Below, in pieces: positions 53,546-62,944 of a stretch of DNA of 64,000 nt. The stretch is from OLB11 sp041392835 (GTDB taxonomy: Bacteria > Bacteroidota > Bacteroidia > Chitinophagales > Chitinophagaceae), in the NCBI GenBank assembly GCA_041392835.1, contig JAWKLF010000002.1:310001-374000 (forward strand), in the 5' to 3' direction. Both the position numbers and the translations under genes were made by a program. The notes under the pieces are model-generated. The model made no database searches, was not told where the DNA came from, and saw only the letters and a list, made by a program, of their open reading frames with translations. Positions within the stretch are counted from its first letter, which is position 1, and every line of letters begins with the position of its first letter.

Positions 53546-55318
53546 ATGAATATTTTAATAAATTATCTCTCACGATATAAAAAGCTAGTATTTTTATCTT
53601 TTCTTCTAGCTACTTTCAACACGGGTTTTTCGCTATGCGACCCCATAGTATATGGCTGGCTTATAGACAAAGTAAAATCTTTTGTAGATCAGGTGCCCCA
53701 TGTGGTTTCTACAAGTGTTTACTTAACGGAGGTTATGAAATATATTGCCCTTCTGATAGGCGTTGCAATGCTTTCGAGAATTGCTAAAGCCTTTCAAGAC
53801 TATACCGTCAATACCGTTATTCAGCGTTTTGGCGCCGATGTATATACAGATGGCTTAAAACACTCTTTACAACTTCCTTATCAGCAATTTGAGGACCAGC
53901 GTAGTGGCGAAACCCTTGCAATACTTGAAAAAGTACGTTCTGATAGTGAAAAATTTATGAATTTATTTGTTGGTATTGCTTTTACATCTATAGTCAGCAT
54001 CGTATTTGTCATTGCAGCCGCTCTTATCATTTTTCCGCCTATTATATTGGTTTATCTAGCTGGTGCAGTTTTGCTTATTTTCTTAATGAGTTTTTTGAGT
54101 AGAAAAATAAAAGCTATTCAAAAAAATATTCTAAGAGAAACCACAGCCTTGGCTGGTGCCACTACCGAAAGTCTTAGAAATATTGAACTTATTCGAAGTT
54201 TAGGACTTACCAACCAAGAAATTAAAAGGCTTAATATTTCTACCTTTAAGATATTGTTACTTGAACTCAAAAAAGTAAAAAGTGTTCGTGCACTTAGTTT
54301 TATACAAGGTACTACCGTTAATTTTCTTCGTCAGTGTATTGTATTTACTCTTTTTTACATTTTATACAAAGGCAATATTTCACTTGGGCAAGTATTTACA
54401 TTTCAGTTTTTTTCATTTTTTATTTTTGCACCATTGCAAGAGTTAGGCAACGTTATTTTATCGTATCGTGAAGCTCAATCTTCTTTGCAAAAATTTGAAA
54501 CCCTTATGAATTCGCCTTTGGAAGAAAAGCCCAAAGACCCCATTGCGATACCACTTATAGAATCATTACGATTTGACCAAGTAAGTTTTAAACATAAAAC
54601 TGCCAAAACACATGCCCTAAAACAAATAAATTTTGAAGTAAAAAAAGGCGAAACGATAGCATTTGTAGGCCCTTCGGGTTCTGGCAAAACCACCATGGTC
54701 AAGCTTTTGTTGGGACTTTATCAACCCGAAGAAGGCACTGTGCTTTACAACAATGTTCCATTTTCAAAATTAGATATGGATGGGTTTAGGCATCAAGTAG
54801 GATTTGTAACGCAAGACACGCAGCTTTTTGCTGGTACCATTAGAGATAATCTTCTTTTTGTGCAGCCCAACGCCAAAGACCATGAGATGATTAGCGCATT
54901 AGAAAATGCTGCAGCCCATACACTACTTAGTAGAGCCGACAATGGTTTGGACACTGTAATTGGAGAAGGGGGAATGAAAATTTCAGGTGGCGAAAAACAA
55001 CGTTTATCTATAGCTAGGGCTTTGCTTAGAAATCCTCACCTATTAATTTTTGACGAAGCTACTTCAGCCTTAGATTCTATAACAGAAGAAGCCATTACGA
55101 ATACACTTAAAAATATTTCTAATAATAAAAATCAAATCAATATTCTAATAGCACACAGATTGTCTACCATTATGCATGCCGATAAAATATATGTACTTGA
55201 AAAAGGAAGTATTATTGAAATAGGCAGCCATCAACAATTAGTAGAAGATAAAGGACTTTACTATGCCATGTGGCGTCAACAAATTGGCGAAAGACAATTT
55301 GAGCTAGCAGAATCTTAA
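53546..55318 (+). CDS. ABC transporter, fused permease and ATPase (exporter type)
   Basis: The 590-residue half-transporter has an N-terminal six-helix permease (to about residue 320) and a C-terminal nucleotide-binding domain. The latter has Walker A FVGPSGSGKTTMVKLLLGLY, Q loop FVTQDTQLFAG, signature ISGGEKQRLSIARALL, Walker B LLIFDEATSALD and H-loop IAHRLSTI. It is of the MsbA/lipid-exporter class; substrate unknown. The downstream DUF983 gene starts 10 nt later. Confidence 0.94.
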   Translation: MNILINYLSRYKKLVFLSFLLATFNTGFSLCDPIVYGWLIDKVKSFVDQVPHVVSTSVYLTEVMKYIALLIGVAMLSRIAKAFQDYTVNTVIQRFGADVYTDGLKHSLQLPYQQFEDQRSGETLAILEKVRSDSEKFMNLFVGIAFTSIVSIVFVIAAALIIFPPIILVYLAGAVLLIFLMSFLSRKIKAIQKNILRETTALAGATTESLRNIELIRSLGLTNQEIKRLNISTFKILLLELKKVKSVRALSFIQGTTVNFLRQCIVFTLFYILYKGNISLGQVFTFQFFSFFIFAPLQELGNVILSYREAQSSLQKFETLMNSPLEEKPKDPIAIPLIESLRFDQVSFKHKTAKTHALKQINFEVKKGETIAFVGPSGSGKTTMVKLLLGLYQPEEGTVLYNNVPFSKLDMDGFRHQVGFVTQDTQLFAGTIRDNLLFVQPNAKDHEMISALENAAAHTLLSRADNGLDTVIGEGGMKISGGEKQRLSIARALLRNPHLLIFDEATSALDSITEEAITNTLKNISNNKNQINILIAHRLSTIMHADKIYVLEKGSIIEIGSHQQLVEDKGLYYAMWRQQIGERQFELAES

Positions 55319-55328
55319 TATTATAAAT

Positions 55329-55739
55329 ATGAATAGTACTAAAACACCCAGCCGATTTTTGAGTTTATTAAAAATGCGTTGTCCTAATTGCCATAAAGGG
55401 AATTTGTTTACACATCAATCTGTATTTCCTCTCACAAAACTAAATGACATGCCAGAACATTGCCCCGTATGTGGTCAAAAATACGAATTGGAAGTTGGCT
55501 TTTGGTATGGAACTGGATATGTTAGCTATGCTATGAGTGTAGCCCTTATTGCAGTATTAGCAGTTGCTTATGCGGTTCTTATAGGCTTTTCATGGCGAGA
55601 TAATTCTGTTTTTTATTTTATTGGCCTTATGGTAGGGCTTATCGTCATACTACAACCCTGGATTATGAGATACTCTCGCGTGTTGTATATCTACTTTTTT
55701 GTAAAATTCGGTAAAGGCTATAAATACAAAAGTGAATAA
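55329..55739 (+). CDS. DUF983 domain-containing membrane protein
   Basis: The 136-residue protein has an N-terminal zinc-ribbon-like segment (MRCPNCHKGNLF ... HCPVCGQKYELE, two CxxC pairs) and the DUF983 motif VGFWYGTGYVSYAMSVAL, followed by two membrane helices and QPWIMRYSRVLYIYFFVKF. The family is of unknown function. It follows an ABC exporter and precedes an exbD-like gene, all on one strand. Confidence 0.9.
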   Translation: MNSTKTPSRFLSLLKMRCPNCHKGNLFTHQSVFPLTKLNDMPEHCPVCGQKYELEVGFWYGTGYVSYAMSVALIAVLAVAYAVLIGFSWRDNSVFYFIGLMVGLIVILQPWIMRYSRVLYIYFFVKFGKGYKYKSE

Positions 55740-55794
55740 CATACTTTAAGCTTAGTAGAATTCGTTTTAATACTAATAATAAAAATGAATTACT

Positions 55795-56331
55795 ATGGCA
55801 GAACTTATTTCGCTTAAGCCCAAAAAACAAACTCCTCGTATAGACCTAACGCCTATGGTAGATTTAGGTTTTCTATTGATTACATTTTTCATTTTTACGA
55901 CAACACTAATCGAAAAAAATACGCTTGAGATAAGCATGCCCAAAATAGCTGAACCTCCCACAGAAGTGGCAGACTTTGCTACCATGGTTTGTTATTTGGA
56001 TGCCCAAAATACATGTTACTATTTTAGTGGTCAAGATGCTCTAAATAATAAGTTTGATAAACTAAAAAAAGGTGATTTTTCTAGTAATAAAATTCGAGAA
56101 ATATTATTACAACATCAAGAATATGTTCGAAATGCATACAAAATGCAAGTAAAAGGAGCTAAACAAAATGACGAACCTTTTATTATCATCAAGCCTATGT
56201 CGAGTGCAAACTATGCTACACTTGTAGATATGCTAGACGAAATGCAAATACTCAATTTGAAAACTTATGCTGTGGTAGATATTGATGCTAGTGAAGAAAA
56301 AAAAGTGCTTACAATACCTAAAGCAGGCTAA
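55795..56331 (+). CDS. ExbD/TolR-family biopolymer transport protein
   Basis: The 178-residue protein has a short cytoplasmic N-terminus, one membrane helix with the conserved aspartate (RIDLTPMVDLGFLLITFFIFTT), and a periplasmic domain ending in ANYATLVDMLDEMQILNLKTYAVVDI. It would use proton flow together with an ExbB/TolQ partner to energise an outer-membrane system. No ExbB or TonB lies next to it, so it is an orphan here. Confidence 0.9.
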   Translation: MAELISLKPKKQTPRIDLTPMVDLGFLLITFFIFTTTLIEKNTLEISMPKIAEPPTEVADFATMVCYLDAQNTCYYFSGQDALNNKFDKLKKGDFSSNKIREILLQHQEYVRNAYKMQVKGAKQNDEPFIIIKPMSSANYATLVDMLDEMQILNLKTYAVVDIDASEEKKVLTIPKAG

Positions 56332-56501
56332 ATTGTTTTTATCCAAATTATGCATATTCATTCCCAAATGCCATAAATGATTACCGATGATAATATAATT
56401 TCTCCTAACTCTATACTTTGAAATTGAATCGGTATAATGCAAGTAGTTCACTCCTTTCAGTCGTTTCTATTGCATAACTTGGGGTTCTATTTCTTTGCCA
56501 T

Positions 56502-56509
56502 TATCTTTG
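56502..56509 (+). promoter_or_regulatory. -7 element (TATCTTTG) for the glycosyltransferase gene
   Basis: Ends 3 nt before the ATG at 56513. It rules out an in-frame extension upstream. Confidence 0.45.
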
Positions 56510-56512
56510 CGT

Positions 56513-57271
56513 ATGCCTATTTCGGTCGTAATAATTACGTACAACGAAGAAAAAAACATATCTCGAACCTTGCAAAAATTAGCATGGTGCAAGGATATTG
56601 TAATCGTAGATAGTTTTAGCAACGACGATACTAAAAAAATAGCCATTTCCTTTCCTTGTCGTTTTTTTGAACAATCATGGTTGGGTTATGGCGCACAAAA
56701 AAATTGGGGAGCACAACAAGCTGCTCATGATTGGATTTTGAATTTGGATGCTGACGAAGTACTTACTGACGAATTGATTGAAGAATTACAAAAAATAGAT
56801 TTAGTACATTCTAAACATGTTGCATATTATATTTCTCGTCGTATGGTTTTTTTAGGAAAAATTTTCAACTATGGAAGAGAAAGCAATGAGAAACTCCTAC
56901 GCCTCTATCATAAAAAATATGCATCGTTTAATACTAAATTAGTACACGAACATCTAGAGGCTAATGGATCTACAGCAGTATTGAAAAACTATTTTTTTCA
57001 TTTTAGCTATGCCTCTATTTCGCAATTTCATGAAAAAACAAGTCATTATAGCAACTTAGGTGCCCAACAACTTTTTGACAAAAATAAAAAAAGACCATTA
57101 TGGCTAAACTCCATTTTATTTCCATTTTATTTTTTTCGCTATGCAATTGTTCATCTCAATATATTAAATGGTTATAGAGGCCTTCAATGGAGCTATGGGC
57201 AAGCTAAATATCATATAGATAAATACAAAAAGCTATATAAACTTCGACAACAGAATACTAATTTGGAATAA
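56513..57271 (+). CDS. Family 2 glycosyltransferase (LPS core type)
   Basis: The 252-residue protein has the GT-A start ISVVIITYNEEKNISRTLQKL, the IVIVDSFSNDDTKKIA motif, and NLDADEVLTDELIEEL with a DxD-like metal-binding site. The C-terminal region (FFFRYAIVHLNILNGYRGLQWSYGQ) fits the WaaE/KdtX-like subfamily, which adds a sugar to the inner core of lipopolysaccharide. The substrate is uncertain. The gene ends 17 nt before a convergent decayed gene. Confidence 0.9.
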   Translation: MPISVVIITYNEEKNISRTLQKLAWCKDIVIVDSFSNDDTKKIAISFPCRFFEQSWLGYGAQKNWGAQQAAHDWILNLDADEVLTDELIEELQKIDLVHSKHVAYYISRRMVFLGKIFNYGRESNEKLLRLYHKKYASFNTKLVHEHLEANGSTAVLKNYFFHFSYASISQFHEKTSHYSNLGAQQLFDKNKKRPLWLNSILFPFYFFRYAIVHLNILNGYRGLQWSYGQAKYHIDKYKKLYKLRQQNTNLE

Positions 57272-57287
57272 AGAATATTAATTTTTT

Positions 57288-58049
57288 TTATTTCTTTTTA
57301 AAGGCCGCAATGGCATTTCTTGTAAAATCGCTTAAAACTAATTTCCCACTCATACTTGCTCTATCATCTAAGAGGGCATCCCAATGTTCTGTACCTTGCC
57401 AAAAAACTTTTTTGAGCATAGCCATAGCCTCAGGATTGCTATGAGCCAACTTTTCTGCCAAGTGGTTCACAGCATCATCAAGCTCTTCAGCATCTTTATA
57501 TACTTCAGCGTATAGCGCATGCTTTTGGCCCATTCTGCACTTCTCCATTCAGTAGCATCCATAGAAAGTTGAGAAAAACAGGAAGTTCCTAATTTTTCGT
57601 TCTACTGCTGGTCCTACTACAAATGGTCCTATGCCAACAGCTAATTCCGAAAGTTTTATAGATGCATAATCGGTTGCAAAAGTATAGTCGCAAGCGGCAG
57701 CCAAACCTACACCATCCTACTGCTTTGCCATGCACACGTCCTATTACAAACTTGTGGGCTTTGCGTATAGCATTGATTACATTAGCAAAACCCAAAAGAA
57801 TTTTTTTCCATCTTTTTCATTTTCTATTGCTACTAATTCATCAAAACTGGCACCTGCACAAAAAGCACCCTGCCCTGCAGAACGCAAAACGATAACATGA
57901 ATTCGCTCATCCTGACCTGCCTTATTGATAGCTGATGCCAATTGCGATAATATATTGGCTGGAAGCGAATTGCTGGCTGGATGAAAAAATTCAATGTGTG
58001 CAATATGCTGGCTAATCTTGGTTTCTACATATCCTTGTGTTGTGCTCAT
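57288..58049 (-). pseudogene. Enoyl-CoA hydratase/isomerase family protein, broken by several frameshifts
   Basis: The N-terminal part (MSTTQGYVETKISQHIAHIEF, then FCAGASFDELVAIENEKDGKK) is in one frame to about 57785. FANVINAIRKAHKFVIGRVHGKAVG is in a second frame, the AACDYTFATDYASIKLSELAVGIGPFVVGP-like segment in a third, and KHALYAEVYKDAEELDDAVNHLAEKLAHSNPEAM with the C-terminus (DFTRNAIAAFKKK) in another. Comparison suggests changes of -1, -2, +1 and -1 nt within about 250 nt. All the conserved blocks are still recognisable, so the decay or sequence error is recent. Confidence 0.85.
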
Positions 58050-58065
58050 GATGACTATTTTTTAC

Positions 58066-58073
58066 CAAATATA
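58066..58073 (-). promoter_or_regulatory. -7 element (TATATTTG) for the enoyl-CoA hydratase gene
   Basis: Lies 16 nt before the ATG at 58049; the promoter looks intact although the gene is broken. Confidence 0.4.
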
Positions 58074-58088
58074 GTTTTTTTAGCTTTT

Positions 58089-60752
58089 CTAAAAAGCATT
58101 TGAAAGCCATTTTCTTTTTTCTTCTTCTACCCAATTTTTACGATGACTATAATCATCGATTTGCGTATCGTCTATTTTACCGACACCAAAATATTTACTT
58201 TCAGGATGAGCAAAATACCATCCACAAACCGATGATGCTGGATACATAGCTAAATTTTCGGTTAAGCTAATGCCCGTATTTTCCTCTCCACCGAGCAAAT
58301 TAAAAAGTTTATATTTTTCAGTATGATCAGGACAAGCAGGATAGCCTGGTGCAGGCCTTATACCTCTGTACTTTTCTTTTATTAAATCTTCTTGGCTTAA
58401 TGCCTCTTCATTGTCATAGGCCCAAAAATGTTTTCGAGTACGCTCGTGCAAAAATTCTGCGAGTGCCTCTACTAATCTATCTCCAAGTGCTTGCACCATA
58501 ATTTTCTGATAGTCGTCGTGCTGTGATTCATACTCCTTTACATAAAAATCAATATTTTTGACACAAACACTAAAAGCACCAATATAGTCTGTTTTACCAA
58601 CTTGTTTTGGCATAATAAAATCTGCCAAGGAAAGATTTGGTTGACCTGCAGCCTTTTTACTTTGCTGTCGCAAAAATTCTAAGGAAAGTGTTTCTTTCTC
58701 TTGTTGTACAAAAACGGTATCAGCATTATTGCTATTTGCTTCCCAAAACCCAACACAGGCTTGCAATTCTAATTTTTTATCTTCTACCAATTTATCTAAC
58801 ATGGCGTTGGCTTCTTGGTATAATTTACTTGCCTCTTGCCCTACATGCTCATCTTGCAATATATCTGGAAATTGTCCATGCAATTCCCAAGCAATAAAAA
58901 AGGGTTTCCAATCTATATATTCACGTATAGTTTTGAGTTCTATGTGCTCTATTTTTTTATTGCCTAAAAATTGTGGTTTATGAATTTGATAGTTACTAAA
59001 GTCAATTTGTTTTTTATTTTTGAGCGCATCTGTATATGCAAGAAATTCTTTTTGGTTTTTTTTGTCATCAAAATTTATTTTCAATTTTTCATACTCCGAT
59101 TGTGTATCTGCTAACAAGGTTTTTTTGTTTTCAATATTAAGCAACTGACTTACGACAGCTACACATCTACTGGCATCTAATACATGTAGTACACCATTAT
59201 CATACTGTGGATTGATTTTTACTGCCGTGTGCATACGACTGGTCGTAGCTCCGCCTATCAGCAAAGGTTGTTTCATTTCTCTTCGTTTCATTTCAGAAGC
59301 TACGTGTACCATTTCGTCTAATGAAGGCGTAATAAGACCCGATAAGCCTATGATGTCGGCTTTATTTTTTATAGCCTCATCTAGTATTTTATCACTAGAC
59401 ACCATGACACCCAAATCAATTATTTTATAGCCATTACAACCCAACACTACGCCTACTATATTTTTTCCTATATCATGTACATCGCCTTTGACGGTTGCTA
59501 ACAAAACACAAGGTGCATTTTCATTTTCTTCTTTTTCAGCTTCAATATACGGCGTTAATACAGCTACAGATTTTTTCATTACTCTAGCACTTTTTACTAC
59601 TTGTGGTAAAAACATTTTGCCACTTCCGAATAAATCGCCTACTACATTCATACCATCCATCAAAGGCCCTTCTATGACGTCTAATGGTTTTGCATATTTT
59701 AGCCTGGCCTCTTCTGTATCTGCATCAATAAAATCCGTAATACCCTTAACTAGCGCATAGGTTAAACGTTCCTCTACACTGGTGTTTCGCCAAGCATCAT
59801 CTACTTTCTCAGTTTTTGTTTTGGCTACTACGGTCTCTGCAAATTGAATTAGTTTTTCAGTAGCTTCATTATTATCATTTTTTCTATTCAATACCACATC
59901 TTCACATAAGCTTTTTAGGTGAGGTTCTATCATGTCATAAACCGCTAGTTGGCCAGCATTGACTATACCCATATCCATGCCTGCTTTTATAGCATAATAT
60001 AGAAATACACTATGCATTGCTTCTCGTACAGTTTCATTGCCTCTAAAAGAAAAAGACAAGTTACTTACGCCTCCACTAACCTTGCATAGAGGCATTTTTT
60101 GTTTGATAATTCTAGTAGCTTCTATAAAATCAACACCGTAATTATTGTGCTCTTCAATACCTGTGGCAACTGCAAAAATATTGGGGTCGAAAATAATATC
60201 TTGAGCATCGTAGCCAACTTGTTCTGTAAGAATCTTGAAAGCCCGCTCACAAATTTCTACTTTTCGTTCTTGATTATCGGCCTGACCCTTCTCGTCAAAA
60301 GCCATGATAACTACACTGGCTCCAAATCGTTTACAGATTGTAGCTTGTTCTTTAAATTTTTCTTCGCCTTCCTTTAGCGATATAGAATTGACAATACATT
60401 TTCCTTGCACACATTTTAAGCCAGCCTCTATAATTTCAAATTTGGAGCTATCTATCATGATAGGAATGCGAGCTATATCAGGTTCGCTTTGTAATAAGTT
60501 TAAGAAAGTAACCATAGCCTGCACTCCGTCTAGCAAGGCATCATCCATATTAATATCTAATATTTGAGCTCCATTTTCTACTTGTTGTCTTGCTACGCTC
60601 AACGCTTCGTCATAATTTTGTTCGCGTATAAGTCGTGCAAATTTTTTAGACCCGGTCACATTACATCGCTCGCCTATATTAACAAAATTGCTATCTTCTC
60701 GAAGCACTAAAGGCTCTAATCCGGCTAAGCGTGTATATTTTTCATGATTCAT
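58089..60752 (-). CDS. metH: Methionine synthase, cobalamin-dependent, C-terminal polypeptide
   Basis: The 887-residue protein carries the methyltetrahydrofolate-binding (pterin) domain (LREDSNFVNIGERCNVTGSKKF, IDINMDD-type QILDINMDDALLDG), the cobalamin cap and binding domains with KGDVHDIGKNIVGVVLGCNGY (DxHxxG lower-ligand motif), and the C-terminal AdoMet activation domain (RPAPGYPACPDHTEK, ENLAMYPASSVCGWYFAHPES). The homocysteine-binding domain is encoded separately, 45 nt upstream. This two-gene form is normal in Bacteroidota, so it is not a broken gene. It converts homocysteine to methionine with the partner protein. Confidence 0.95.
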   Translation of the reverse strand: MNHEKYTRLAGLEPLVLREDSNFVNIGERCNVTGSKKFARLIREQNYDEALSVARQQVENGAQILDINMDDALLDGVQAMVTFLNLLQSEPDIARIPIMIDSSKFEIIEAGLKCVQGKCIVNSISLKEGEEKFKEQATICKRFGASVVIMAFDEKGQADNQERKVEICERAFKILTEQVGYDAQDIIFDPNIFAVATGIEEHNNYGVDFIEATRIIKQKMPLCKVSGGVSNLSFSFRGNETVREAMHSVFLYYAIKAGMDMGIVNAGQLAVYDMIEPHLKSLCEDVVLNRKNDNNEATEKLIQFAETVVAKTKTEKVDDAWRNTSVEERLTYALVKGITDFIDADTEEARLKYAKPLDVIEGPLMDGMNVVGDLFGSGKMFLPQVVKSARVMKKSVAVLTPYIEAEKEENENAPCVLLATVKGDVHDIGKNIVGVVLGCNGYKIIDLGVMVSSDKILDEAIKNKADIIGLSGLITPSLDEMVHVASEMKRREMKQPLLIGGATTSRMHTAVKINPQYDNGVLHVLDASRCVAVVSQLLNIENKKTLLADTQSEYEKLKINFDDKKNQKEFLAYTDALKNKKQIDFSNYQIHKPQFLGNKKIEHIELKTIREYIDWKPFFIAWELHGQFPDILQDEHVGQEASKLYQEANAMLDKLVEDKKLELQACVGFWEANSNNADTVFVQQEKETLSLEFLRQQSKKAAGQPNLSLADFIMPKQVGKTDYIGAFSVCVKNIDFYVKEYESQHDDYQKIMVQALGDRLVEALAEFLHERTRKHFWAYDNEEALSQEDLIKEKYRGIRPAPGYPACPDHTEKYKLFNLLGGEENTGISLTENLAMYPASSVCGWYFAHPESKYFGVGKIDDTQIDDYSHRKNWVEEEKRKWLSNAF

Positions 60753-60797
60753 GTGTGTCTGCTTTAAAAAGTTTTTTTTAGAGAAATTATTCGTTTT

Positions 60798-61790
60798 TTA
60801 AATAGCTCTTGGTTTCAAAGTTTTGACAGCCTCTGCTATTTCTTTTATATGTGCAGGAGTGGTGCCACAGCATCCACCCACTATATTTACAAAACCCGAT
60901 GTAGCCCATTCTTGTATGTGTGCTGCTGTTTCTGTTGGCTGTTCATCGTATTCGCCCATGGCATTGGGAAGCCCTGCATTGGGATAGGCCGATATTTTGC
61001 ACGAGGCTAACTGTGCAAGCTCTTCAATATGTGGTCGCATTTCTTTTGCGCCCAAAGCACAATTAAAACCAATACTTATAGGCTTTGCATGCATAACTGA
61101 GGTGTAAAATGCTTCTAAGGTCTGACCACTAAGCGTTCTGCCGCTTGCATCTGTTATTGTTCCACTTATCATGATGGGTTTTTCTATTTGCGCATCGTCA
61201 AAATATTTTTTGGTAGCATATATTGCGGCTTTGGCATTTAAGGTATCAAAAATAGTTTCTATAATAATAATGTCAACGCCAGCTTCGCAAAGTGCTTTGA
61301 TTTGTTCATAATATGCTTCCATACACTCATCAAACGTCATGGCTCTATAGCCAGGATTGTTGACATCAGGACTCAAAGACAACGTTTTATTCATAGGACC
61401 TACTGCACCAGCAATAAATTTTTGCGCAGCTCGTCCATGTTTTTCATAGTACGTTTCTACAGCTTTTTGAGCACATACTACAGCCGCTTTGTTTATTTCG
61501 CTTGCGAGAGATTGCATGGCATAGTCGGCAAGCGAAATAGCTTGTGCATTAAACGTATTGGTTTCTATAATATCGGCACCAGCTTCTAAATATTCAAGAT
61601 GTATAGCTGTGATGATAGATGGATTTGTGATAGACAAAAGGTCATTGTTGCCTTTAAGGTCTATATGCCAATCTTTAAATTGCACGCCTCTATAGTCGGC
61701 CTCTTGTAGTTTGTAGCGCTGTATCATGGTACCCATAGCCCCGTCCATGATTAAAATTTTGTTTTGGAGAGATTGTTCTAAAGTATTCAT
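60798..61790 (-). CDS. Methionine synthase homocysteine-binding polypeptide (homocysteine S-methyltransferase domain)
   Basis: The 330-residue protein has the N-terminal MetH barrel: ILIMDGAMGTMIQRYKLQEADYRG, GNNDLLSITNPSIITAIHLEYLEAGADIIETNTFNA, and the zinc-binding cysteines in GFNCALGAKEM and IVGGCCGTTPAHI. It supplies the homocysteine site for the downstream polypeptide. It is the first gene of the metH pair. I found no -7 element, and no clear cobalamin or SAM riboswitch in the 178-bp upstream spacer. Confidence 0.93.
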   Translation of the reverse strand: MNTLEQSLQNKILIMDGAMGTMIQRYKLQEADYRGVQFKDWHIDLKGNNDLLSITNPSIITAIHLEYLEAGADIIETNTFNAQAISLADYAMQSLASEINKAAVVCAQKAVETYYEKHGRAAQKFIAGAVGPMNKTLSLSPDVNNPGYRAMTFDECMEAYYEQIKALCEAGVDIIIIETIFDTLNAKAAIYATKKYFDDAQIEKPIMISGTITDASGRTLSGQTLEAFYTSVMHAKPISIGFNCALGAKEMRPHIEELAQLASCKISAYPNAGLPNAMGEYDEQPTETAAHIQEWATSGFVNIVGGCCGTTPAHIKEIAEAVKTLKPRAI

Positions 61791-61954
61791 ATTCAGTTTT
61801 TTTTAGTTTACTGAACTTTACTTTTTTCCCAATAAATATAGTTATGGAGAATTGAGTATTAGTTCAGGTTTTTATTCAGGCTGAACAATAATCAAATCGG
61901 CCTGATAAGTGCAAAGCTATGTAAAGATTTTTAAAGTATTGAAAAATATATTTC

Positions 61955-61962
61955 TAAATTTG
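61955..61962 (+). promoter_or_regulatory. -7 element (TAAATTTG) for the second kinase/regulator pair
   Basis: Ends 6 nt before the ATG at 61969. Confidence 0.45.
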
Positions 61963-61968
61963 TAAGAC

Positions 61969-62934
61969 ATGAAATTTACGATAGGTTTTACTGTTATGTT
62001 TTTATATATGATAGCTGCCATAATCTTTTGGGGTATAAGCCTTCAAAGACAAAGCACAATTCTTTATAATTTAGAATTGGAAAATACAACCTTGAAACAT
62101 GCCATATCGGATAGCACCCTACTCAAAGCTGACCTTGCTATGGTTAAAGAAAAAAGAGAGCGTAGAAAAAAACAATATTTAGGCGAAGGTACTTTTCTGC
62201 TATTGATGCTATTGGTAGCATCGGGCTTTGTATATAGATCTTACTTTAAACAACAAAAAATAGAACGCTTACAAAAAAACTTCATGCTAAGTATAACACA
62301 TGAATTAAAAACACCTATAGCTGGAATTAAATTGAACTTACAGACTCTACAAAAACACAAACAAATTCCAGATGAAAAAAAAGACAAAATAGTAACTAAT
62401 GCCATTATAGAAACCGATAGATTAAATGAGCTATCCGATAATATATTGCTGTCTACACAATTAGAAAGTACAAAACAAGTACTTTATGCTGACGATATAG
62501 ACCTCATTGACATATTGAGAGAAACTATCCATATCATGCAATCCAGATACCCAACACATACTTTTAAAAGTGAATTTCATAAAGAAAGCTATTCTATGAA
62601 AGGAGAGATTCATTTATGGAATTTAGTGTTTAGTAACTTACTTGCAAATGCAAAAAAATATTCGCCAAAGCAATCCACAATTTTTATTGAAACTAATGCC
62701 TATAAACAGGGTATGGTAATAGCCATAAAAGACGAAGGCGATGGTATAGATGACAAGGAAAAAAAAGAAATATTTAAAAAATTTTATAGGATAGGCGATG
62801 AAAGCACTCGCAAAACCAAAGGCACAGGACTTGGCTTATATATTGTAAAAAAAATTCTTACTTTATACAAATATGACATAATTGTGAAAAACAATTATCC
62901 TAAAGGCTCTATTTTTGAAATCTATATTGCATAG
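61969..62934 (+). CDS. Two-component sensor histidine kinase
   Basis: The 321-residue protein has two membrane helices (about 5-23 and 74-90) around a roughly 50-residue loop. The DHp has SITHELKTPIAGIKLNLQTL (phosphorylated H111), and the ATPase domain has LVFSNLLANAKKYSP, KDEGDGIDDKEKKEIFKKFYR and TKGTGLGLYIVKKIL. The regulator follows 10 nt downstream, so signal output should go there. Kinase first, regulator second is the reverse of the pair at 18.6-20.4 kb. Confidence 0.94.
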   Translation: MKFTIGFTVMFLYMIAAIIFWGISLQRQSTILYNLELENTTLKHAISDSTLLKADLAMVKEKRERRKKQYLGEGTFLLLMLLVASGFVYRSYFKQQKIERLQKNFMLSITHELKTPIAGIKLNLQTLQKHKQIPDEKKDKIVTNAIIETDRLNELSDNILLSTQLESTKQVLYADDIDLIDILRETIHIMQSRYPTHTFKSEFHKESYSMKGEIHLWNLVFSNLLANAKKYSPKQSTIFIETNAYKQGMVIAIKDEGDGIDDKEKKEIFKKFYRIGDESTRKTKGTGLGLYIVKKILTLYKYDIIVKNNYPKGSIFEIYIA

Positions 62935-62944
62935 CAAAATATAT

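Noticed and set aside
58089..61790. metH in two pieces looks like another broken gene
   Set aside because: The break falls at a domain border, both genes have good starts and a 45-nt spacer, and the two-gene form is usual in Bacteroidota.
61791..61968. Cobalamin or SAM riboswitch before metH
   Set aside because: A short GTTCAG/CTGAAC pairing and a CTTATCA string occur, but no conserved riboswitch core could be found.
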